This document shows, one piece after another, positions 1 through 5,118 of a stretch of 5,118 bases of DNA; position 1 is the stretch's first letter; each line of letters starts with the position of its first letter. The stretch is taken from assembly GCA_031278115.1 (NCBI GenBank), contig JAITKZ010000011.1, positions 1 through 5,118 on the forward strand, in the 5' to 3' direction. The stretch comes from Endomicrobium sp. GTDB taxonomy: Bacteria; Elusimicrobiota; Endomicrobiia; Endomicrobiales; Endomicrobiaceae. A program made the translations under genes and the position numbers. Under the pieces are notes generated by a model. The model made no database searches, was not told the origin of the DNA, and saw only the letters and a list, made by a program, of their open reading frames with translations.

Positions 1-326
1 TTTTTTACTCGTATAACTTAAAGAACTAAATATGACTTCAATATTTTTAAATGCTTTTACAAGATAAGCATAGTCGTCGGCATTTCTTGTAAATCTGTCC
101 AATTTATAAGAAATCATAGCGAAAACATTATTCTTTTTGTCATAGCAGTATTCCAGTATTTTTTGAACTCTGTTCTGTCAGTAGTCCTTCCGCTTTCACC
201 CTCTTCCCTAAATACAGTAACGACATTATAACCGCTTCTCTTGGCAAATTCTACACATTTTTCTATTTGATTATCTACAAAACAAACTTTCGCAAGTGAA
301 CTTCTTGTTTTCCCACGAGTTCGCAT
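1..326 (-). pseudogene. Serine recombinase (resolvase/invertase family), frameshifted, truncated by left edge
   Basis: Two reading frames join into the N-terminal catalytic domain of a serine recombinase. The first (from ATG 324-326) contains VDNQIEKCVEFAKRSGYNVV, then FREEGESGRTTDRTEFKK. The second (120 down to 1) contains YKLDRFTRNADDYAYLV, the family's conserved Lys-Leu-Asp-Arg-Phe-x-Arg block. The frames meet if the six-T run at 159-164 is restored to seven, so one base appears lost. The C-terminal DNA-binding part lies outside the window. In the family the nucleophilic serine sits in a Y-x-R-(V/T)-S motif near the N-terminus; here the aligned residues read M-R-T-R-G, so Arg (315-317) seems to occupy the serine position. 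The extreme N-terminus is uncertain because upstream sequence may be in another frame. It is divergent from the reverse transcriptase. Such enzymes move or invert DNA, so it may have delivered this island. Family call is firm; the serine loss is tentative. Confidence 0.85.
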
Positions 327-363
327 TATGCATTTTATAAAGGTTTCCAATATGAATAATAAA

Positions 364-388
364 TTCTGAATAGGACAAATTTTCAGAA
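364..388. repeat. Inverted repeat, 7-bp arms
   Basis: TTCTGAA (364-370) and its exact reverse complement TTCAGAA (382-388) are separated by 11 bases. The repeat lies between the divergent recombinase and reverse transcriptase remnants, where an operator or recombination site would be expected. Short arms in A+T-rich DNA can also arise by chance, so the role is unknown. Confidence 0.35.
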
Positions 389-420
389 CATTATTTAAGA
401 CAAAAAAATGCGTAAAAAAA

Positions 421-461
421 GACTATCTCTTTTAAGGGTAGCCAGAGCGATTTATTGCTCT
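421..461 (+). promoter_or_regulatory. Two adjacent stem-loops in the leader of the reverse transcriptase
   Basis: Stem 1 pairs CTATC (423-427) with GGTAG (437-441), with one G-T pair. Stem 2 pairs AGAGCGA (444-450) with TTGCTCT (455-461) around a TTTA loop, with one G-T pair. Stem 2 ends just before the ribosome binding site, so it could affect translation. Retron reverse transcriptases normally have a structured msr-msd RNA immediately upstream, and the 327-478 gap is about the right size. I cannot fold the region or find the diagnostic long flanking repeats, so a retron RNA is only a possibility. A translational leader like those of small toxin mRNAs is another. Confidence 0.4.
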
Positions 462-464
462 CGG

Positions 465-475
465 AGGAGGTGATC
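465..475 (+). promoter_or_regulatory. Exceptionally long Shine-Dalgarno sequence
   Basis: AGGAGGTGATC matches the complement of the usual 16S rRNA 3' end over 11 consecutive bases. Its GGAGG core ends 8 bases before ATG 479-481. This decides the start of the reverse transcriptase frame, since the downstream ATG at 523 has no recognisable site in front of it. Confidence 0.7.
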
Positions 476-478
476 GAA

Positions 479-1095
479 ATGAAATATCACAAAAAGAAAG
501 TCAAGAAGAAAAAAGTCAGTCTATGGAATTTTACTACGAGTTTTCACTAAAAGGCAAAAATGGAAAAGAACGAAAAATTCAATCGCCAAAAGCCGATTTG
601 AAATTTATTCAAAACAGAATACGGATATTATTAGCCCGTATTCAAACGCCAGAATTTTTGCTATCTAGCAGGAAAGGAATAAGCAACATAGATAATGCAA
701 AATTTCATTCTGATAAAACTCTCCGTTGCTTTGACATAGAAAAATTTTTTAACCGAGTATCAGAAAAGTATATTTATATCTGGCTAAATAAGCATTTACG
801 TGTGTCAGACGATAAATTCGCAACTAAATCGTGTGGAGTTAAGTTTACACAGTGACAGCAAAAAGAAGAAATACTTTCAATGAAAGATATAAAACTCATA
901 ACGGGTTGCGGCGTTCTTCCAAAATGTTCTATTTTGGTATAACAATAGAGCAATCAGTTTTCAAAAAACAAGAGAATTAAAAATAAAGAATTTAGATATG
1001 AATGAAGTCTGAGCAAGACAAAAAGACTTATTAAGGTGAAAATGAAAAATTATATCGCCCGTTTTCACATATTGAAAAAGTTATACCTATTGTGA
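479..1095 (+). pseudogene. Retron/DRT-type reverse transcriptase, frameshifted and internally deleted
   Basis: Joined frames give a bacterial reverse transcriptase, an RNA-templated DNA polymerase. From ATG 479 the frame begins MKYHKKKVKKKK. Restoring one A in the run 509-514 joins it to the long frame at 523. That frame holds GKNGKERKIQSPKADLKFIQ (fingers, motifs 0-1) and FDIEKFFNRVS, motif A with its catalytic Asp at 733-735. At about 811-817 the text jumps from LRVSDD to TINSQLNRVELSL, which normally lies after the YxDD motif. Motifs B and C (YxDD) are therefore missing, roughly 100 residues by family comparison. A lost T at 875-877 leads to KDIKLITGCGVLP, the thumb motif. Past the TAA at 940 the frame is uncertain; fragments such as SLSKTKRLIK look like the C-terminal helix, with a TGA just before. 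The enzyme cannot be active as read. The retron versus other defence subclass is not resolved. Confidence 0.8.
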
Positions 1096-1154
1096 TTGGA
1101 TTGTTTTATTTGCTGTCGGTGTTTGGAATAATAATTTATTGCTTGACGAGGTAA
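1035..1154 (+). other. Short open stretch with one hydrophobic segment
   Basis: A 39-codon open stretch ends at TAA 1152-1154, next to the endonuclease start. It reads ENEKLYRPFSHIEK followed by about 21 hydrophobic residues (IPIVIGLFYLLSVFGIIIYCL), resembling a membrane helix. It has no ATG or convincing start and overlaps the presumed end of the reverse transcriptase remnant. It may be a piece of a lost membrane protein or chance in A+T-rich DNA. Confidence 0.2.
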
Positions 1155-1156
1155 AT

Positions 1157-1742
1157 GTGAACAATGAAATCAAAAAATTAATCAACGAAGCTGTCATAAA
1201 AATTATAGCGGAAGGAAAAGCAATGCTTTTGAGTTGTCTTCTAAAAACGAAACATTGATTGATAATTACACTACTCTCTGTCAGACGAAAAATATAAATA
1301 TAGATGTTGAGGTTCCCAAACTCCTAAAACAAATTGTTTCTGACGCAAGCGGGCAAGCTATAAAATTTAAGCACGATATAGATTTGTTATTTGCGGACAA
1401 AAAATGGGCAAAATCTATTATCTAGAGTGCAAATATAACGATGACCACGATACATGAAAGTTTGTTGATATAAACAGAAAATTCATAAAAACTTATGCTT
1501 ATTTGGCAAAAGAGTTAAATATAACGGATAGCAATAAACTAATACCGATATTGTTTTTCTTCACAAACAAGAAAATGAAAGGCAATATCTATATACCTGA
1601 AACCCCAAATATCCGTCGTGGCAAAAACTTCTTTGAAGAATTTTTGAAAGTAAAATACGACGAAGTTGACAAATATCTATTGAATTTATCTGAAACCCCT
1701 GAAACAATAAAGGCTTTCAAAGATTTATATGAAAAACTATGA
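1157..1742 (+). pseudogene. Type II restriction endonuclease, partner of the HinfI-like methyltransferase, broken
   Basis: Three frames join into about 195 residues. The proposed start is GTG 1157, with GAGG at 1148-1151 in front. One A appears lost in the run 1216-1219 and one in 1399-1404; restoring both gives continuous protein. The central part, HDIDLLF then YLECKYNDDHDT, fits a PD-(D/E)xK nuclease site: Asp 74 or 76, Glu 91 (1425-1427) and Lys 93 bind the metal. After HDT comes an in-frame TGA (1455-1457) where glycine is expected, one base from GGA. The remainder (KFVDINRKF to NLSETPETIKAFKDLYEKL) is clean. The stop is 20 bases before the methyltransferase start, as in restriction-modification operons. 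The specificity GANTC is inferred from the partner only. The gene would have cut unmethylated DNA; as read, no full protein is made. The N-terminus could once have been longer. Confidence 0.8.
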
Positions 1743-1750
1743 GTATATAA

Positions 1751-2854
<1,104 letters not shown>

Positions 2855-2869
2855 AGTAAAGGAGTATTT

Positions 2870-2976
2870 ATGGGTAAAACATATCTTATATCTTAATGAT
2901 ATGGCGGAAAATGGAGATTATAATAAGCTATTTGACGCTATTTAAAGAATATAGTCCTACGAGTGTCCATCTCTAA
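2870..2976 (+). pseudogene. Small hypothetical frame after the methyltransferase, broken
   Basis: ATG 2870 follows GGAG (2861-2864) and lies 15 bases after the methyltransferase stop, so it was probably co-transcribed. As written it stops after eight codons (MGKTYLIS). Removing one A from the run 2876-2879 and one T from 2941-2943 gives about 34 residues: MGKHILYLNDMAENGDYNKL, then FDAIKEYSPTSVHL. Both changes are of the kind seen in the methyltransferase. I do not recognise the protein; it may be the N-terminus of a longer lost gene. The joined reading could be coincidental, but the ribosome binding site and position support a former gene. Confidence 0.4.
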
Positions 2977-3258
2977 CTACATTAACGATATTGTTCCCCG
3001 TTTTCTTTTCTTATCACTGTCCTAGCTTTTTCTTAAACTTTTCTCATGCGTTCTATTACTATTGTTTTTGTTACTATCTCTCATATACGCATATCTTTAG
3101 AGAGTCTTCCCGCTTGATTGCTATAAATAAGATTTAAGCAATATGTATTCCTTAATGCTTTACAGACTGCCTTTAATAAAATGCCCAACCCGCCTACAGC
3201 CAAACAGGATTGTTTTTTTGCTGTTTTTAATTCCTTTCTTGAAAACACACCAAAAGAG
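2977..3258. other. Intergenic stretch without a convincing gene
   Basis: About 280 bases, with a pyrimidine-rich + strand over much of the left half. It contains one good stem-loop (3117-3142), a weak hairpin at 3196-3224 (ACAGC with GCTGT around a T7-containing loop), and most of a short open frame (3181-3291). On the minus strand the frame from 3114 to 2938 reads protein-like text interrupted by stops. No RNA gene or insertion sequence end could be identified. It most likely holds decayed sequence plus the upstream region of the protease unit. Confidence 0.5.
3117..3142. repeat. Stem-loop, 11 bp with one bulge
   Basis: ATTGCT (3117-3122) pairs with AGCAAT (3137-3142) and TAAAT (3124-3128) with ATTTA (3132-3136), leaving a bulged A at 3123 and loop AAG. 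No T run follows on either strand, so it is not a standard terminator. Function unknown. Confidence 0.4.
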
Positions 3259-3291
3259 TTGAAAAAGCTTCATAAAAAAAGTATAATATAA
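3181..3291 (+). other. Short open frame of 36 codons, doubtful
   Basis: An ATG frame begins MPNPPTAKQDCFFAVFNSFL and ends at TAA three bases before the protease start. It looks protein-like in composition, but it has no Shine-Dalgarno sequence. It covers the -35 and -10 elements of the protease promoter, which argues against translation. The opposite strand is open over the same stretch and also reads plausibly (CLAVGGLGILLKAVCKALRN). This suggests a conserved or repeated segment whose coding strand, if any, is unclear. Confidence 0.15.
3259..3287 (+). promoter_or_regulatory. Sigma-70 promoter of the protease unit
   Basis: TTGAAA (3259-3264) and TATAAT (3282-3287) are separated by exactly 17 bases, close to the vegetative consensus. 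Transcription normally starts about seven bases after the -10 element, which falls at the ATG (3294-3296) of the next gene. A second overlapping TATAAT at 3287-3292 has poorer spacing. Confidence 0.75.
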
Positions 3292-3293
3292 TC

Positions 3294-4175
3294 ATGGCAA
3301 TAAATACTTTTAATACTATTAATACTATTAACAGCTATTTGTTAGAAATAGAAAAATATTTTGAATCCGAGAAAGCAGATGTTTTATTCTATATGGGATA
3401 TATTGATATTTCATATGAACTTTATTTCAGAACCGCAATTGAAGGTTTGACTTCTGAACACAAAAATAATAATAGAGAAACTTTGATAATTATTTTGCAT
3501 ACAAATGGCGGGAGTTCCGAAACAACTGAAAAATATGTTAATATTGTGAGAAGATATTATAAGAGAGTATATTTTATTGTTCCAAATTATGCTATGAGTG
3601 CAGGCACAATATTTTGTATGTCAGGGAACAAGATATTTATGGATTGTTCATCTTGTTTAGGTCCTATTGACCCTCAAATCTATTCAATCAAAGAAAAGCG
3701 TTTTGTCCCAGCAAATGGCTATATAGATGAAATAGAGAATATAATTAAAAAATCTCAAGATGGAACTCTTACAAACGCAGAATTTGCAATGTATCAAATG
3801 CAAGATTTGGCATTTTTGAATCAATGTAAGCAGACAAAAGAATTGACGATAAATTTATTGGAAGAATGGCTTGTAAAATATAAATTTTGCGACTGGAAAG
3901 AAACAAAAACAAGAAAGATTGCAGTAAATGAGGAATATAAACGTAAAAGAGCTAAAGAAATAGCAAGTCAATTAGGTGATAATACTAAGTGGCATATCCA
4001 TTCAAGACCTATAATGTTGCCAGATTTAGAAAGAATAAATATAGAAATTGATGATTATACAGACATAGAAGAGTTAAAGAAAATAATCAGGCAATACACA
4101 GATTTTACACTACGATATTTAGCAACATTAGGATTCCAAAATAGAAGATTTATTCATACAAGACTATTTGTATAG
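3294..4175 (+). CDS. SDH-family serine protease (ClpP/SppA fold)
   Basis: Intact 293-residue protein of the serine dehydrogenase proteinase family, a ClpP/SppA-like fold. The order of signatures supports this: LIIILHTNGGSS (64-75) with the oxyanion glycines, NYAMSAGT (98-105) with likely nucleophile Ser 102, GPIDPQI (123-129), and a C-terminal WHIHSRPI (233-240) resembling the conserved His-Ser-Arg block. There is no signal peptide or clear membrane helix, so it is probably cytoplasmic. Peptide hydrolysis is inferred from the family; the substrate is unknown. The start has no Shine-Dalgarno sequence and falls at the predicted transcription start, suggesting leaderless translation; the next Met is 33 residues in and would lose part of the fold. 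The N-terminus repeats Asn-Thr-(Phe/Ile). The gene ends in TAG, 11 bases before the next. It is one of only two undamaged genes here. Confidence 0.8.
   Translation: MAINTFNTINTINSYLLEIEKYFESEKADVLFYMGYIDISYELYFRTAIEGLTSEHKNNNRETLIIILHTNGGSSETTEKYVNIVRRYYKRVYFIVPNYAMSAGTIFCMSGNKIFMDCSSCLGPIDPQIYSIKEKRFVPANGYIDEIENIIKKSQDGTLTNAEFAMYQMQDLAFLNQCKQTKELTINLLEEWLVKYKFCDWKETKTRKIAVNEEYKRKRAKEIASQLGDNTKWHIHSRPIMLPDLERINIEIDDYTDIEELKKIIRQYTDFTLRYLATLGFQNRRFIHTRLFV
3303..3329 (+). repeat. Three tandem 9-bp repeats at the start of the protease gene
   Basis: AATACTTTT, AATACTATT and AATACTATT follow one another from 3303 to 3329, in frame, encoding Asn-Thr-Phe, Asn-Thr-Ile, Asn-Thr-Ile. They start nine bases after the ATG. 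Because the unit is nine bases, copy number can change without breaking the frame. Confidence 0.7.
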
Positions 4176-4186
4176 GAGGATTTTAA

Positions 4187-4375
4187 ATGGAAATGAAAAA
4201 GTCTGTAATTAAAGACAATAACATAGATACAAAAAAAATTCAGGAATTGTTGGATTATGTAAAACAAGTAGAACCTTTTTTAGAAAAAAAAGGCTATGAC
4301 ATTGGAAATCCAGAGCCTGATAAAAATATGCAATGTTGTATAAATTTTTTCCATAATGAAATAATTGCAAGATAA
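4187..4375 (+). CDS. Small hypothetical protein, 62 aa
   Basis: Intact frame from ATG 4187 to TAA 4373-4375, behind AGGAGG (4174-4179) at seven bases. The Shine-Dalgarno sequence overlaps the protease stop codon, and only 11 bases separate the genes, so the two are almost certainly one operon. The protein is charged, rich in Lys, Glu and Asp, with a predicted helical middle (KKIQELLDYVKQVEPFLEKK) and a Cys-Cys pair (MQCCINFFHNE) near the C-terminus. There is no signal peptide or membrane segment. I do not recognise a family. Coupling to the protease makes it a candidate partner, regulator or substrate, but this is inference from position only. Confidence 0.8.
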   Translation: MEMKKSVIKDNNIDTKKIQELLDYVKQVEPFLEKKGYDIGNPEPDKNMQCCINFFHNEIIAR

Positions 4376-4404
4376 AATATTAGCCATAAAATCATTTGAG
4401 AAGC

Positions 4405-4444
4405 AAATCTCTGACATTAACTTAAGTTAATGTCAGAGATTTTT
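4405..4444 (+). terminator. Rho-independent terminator built on a 38-bp perfect palindrome
   Basis: Bases 4405-4442 form a perfect palindrome centred on CTTAAG (4421-4426); the arms begin AAATCTCTGACATTAA. On the + strand it runs into five T residues (4440-4444). It lies 30 bases after the small gene and should end the protease transcript. The convergent fluC gene ends at 4563, and the symmetric stem may also stop transcription from that side, though only three A's flank it there. The following 4445-4562 contains no gene, only a T8 run around 4456-4463. Confidence 0.85.
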
Positions 4445-4562
4445 CATCATTTGCGTTTTTTTTGTAACTTATAAAAGATTCGTTTGAGAGACGATAAATG
4501 CGGTTTATTTCTTGTTGCAGGGTTTTATAAATCTTCACTTAAAGTTTTATATATTGGGTTTA

Positions 4563-4938
4563 TTATGGAATAAATTTAATCAATGAATATCCAAGCAAAA
4601 ATCCTAGCAAAGAAATTACAAGTGAAGATATAAGATACAACAATCCTTCAAAGAATTGATTACTTCTTAGCAAATTAAAAAACTCTAAAGAGAAAGAAGA
4701 AAACGTAGTAAAACTGCCTAAAAAGACAATCGTTAAAAAATGTCGGATTTTATAATTCTGTGTAAAATTTTGAAAGTACTCCATCGCATACACCCATAAA
4801 AAAACAACCAAAGAAATTTATGATTACTATTGTTAGTGGAATTCCAAATTTCGCTATAGGAAACCATTCTGAAATTAAGAATCTTGTCACCGCACCAATC
4901 GCTCCACCGAAAAAGACGACAATTATTGAAGATAACAT
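4563..4938 (-). pseudogene. crcB: FluC/CrcB fluoride channel, one frameshift
   Basis: Two overlapping frames together give a four-helix FluC protein of about 124 residues, the normal family length. FluC works as a dual-topology dimer that lets fluoride leave the cell. The first frame starts MLSSIIVVFFGGAIGAVTRF (GG-x-x-GA-x-x-R motif) and includes INFFGCFFMG with the pore Asn at residue 41. The second holds HFLTIVFLGSFTTFSSFSLE, the Phe-box and sodium-site region, and the last helix. They join best by removing one base in the A4/T4 tract at 4764-4771; the A7 run at 4798-4804 is an alternative but gives a less typical sequence. ATG 4936-4938 lies 8 bases after the upstream gene's stop, so it is in an operon. 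No fluoride riboswitch is visible; it could lie beyond the right edge. One change only, so a sequencing error is possible. Confidence 0.9.
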
Positions 4939-4946
4939 AAAATCTC

Positions 4947-5118
4947 TTATTTTTTTAATGCCTCTATTAGTTTTACGCTAAACTTTTTCATGCTGTGCCA
5001 TTTATTGTTTATAATAAATCGGAAGGCATTATTTCTATACCGACAAAGGTTCCTGAAGATTGTTTAAAATTTTCTAAAAATTTTGCAAGATGTAATATTT
5101 TTTTTCTTTCGCCTTTGA
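4947..5118 (-). pseudogene. Unidentified gene, C-terminal part only, probably frameshifted
   Basis: Entering from the right edge, the frame from 5116 reads KGERKKILHLAKFLENFKQS, then SGTFVGIEIMPSDLL, ending at TAA 5009-5011. Adding one T in the run at 5016-5018 moves it into a frame ending INNKWHSMKKFSVKLIEALK and stopping at 4947-4949, 8 bases before the fluC start. The tight spacing supports the longer, joined version. I do not recognise the protein. It is charged and looks soluble in the visible part. Alternatively the gene truly ends at 5009 and the remainder is a spacer. Confidence 0.5.

Noticed and set aside
523..855. Start of the reverse transcriptase at ATG 523
   Set aside because: There is no Shine-Dalgarno sequence before it, whereas ATG 479 has an 11-base match and joins the same protein by one A.
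1455..1457. TGA read as glycine (genetic code 25 of SR1/Gracilibacteria)
   Set aside because: It fits the glycine position in the endonuclease, but the methyltransferase, protease and channel use only GGN for glycine. The endonuclease's own natural end is also a TGA (1740-1742). One site is better explained as a nonsense change.

Overview
The window is strongly A+T-rich bacterial DNA and reads as a decaying accessory region. From left to right on the + strand lie a retron-type or defence-type reverse transcriptase, a type II restriction endonuclease and a CcrM/HinfI-type adenine methyltransferase. A serine recombinase points left out of the window. All four are broken by single-base length changes, mostly in A or T runs. 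The reverse transcriptase has also lost the middle of its palm domain, and the endonuclease carries an in-frame TGA. The protein signatures are still clear once the frames are joined, so the damage is either recent or partly a sequencing artefact.

On the right, an apparently intact two-gene unit (3294-4375, +) encodes a ClpP/SppA-fold protease of the serine dehydrogenase proteinase (SDH) family and a 62-residue protein of unknown function. It has a near-consensus sigma-70 promoter placed so that the transcript should start at or next to the first ATG, which suggests leaderless translation. It ends in a 38-bp perfect palindrome followed by T residues. Convergent to it lie a frameshifted FluC/CrcB fluoride channel and, 8 nt upstream of that, the end of an unidentified gene that runs off the right edge.

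Layout: 1-326 (-) recombinase pseudogene; 327-478 intergenic with an inverted repeat, two stem-loops and an exceptionally long Shine-Dalgarno match; 479-1095 reverse transcriptase remnant; 1157-1742 restriction endonuclease; 1763-2854 methyltransferase; 2870-2976 small broken frame; 2977-3258 intergenic; 3294-4375 intact protease unit; 4405-4444 terminator; 4563-5118 (-) fluC and partial gene.

No marker gene fixes the taxon. Low GC, clustered broken defence genes and conserved motifs would suit a host-restricted symbiont losing its anti-phage systems; termite-gut Endomicrobium is one lineage known for this. A draft assembly with homopolymer errors is the main alternative. The roughly 1.1 kb without any frameshift in the protease unit argues against a uniform error rate. 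I see no clear new system. The best leads are the intact protease/small-protein pair among wrecked defence genes and the deleted reverse transcriptase with its structured leader.
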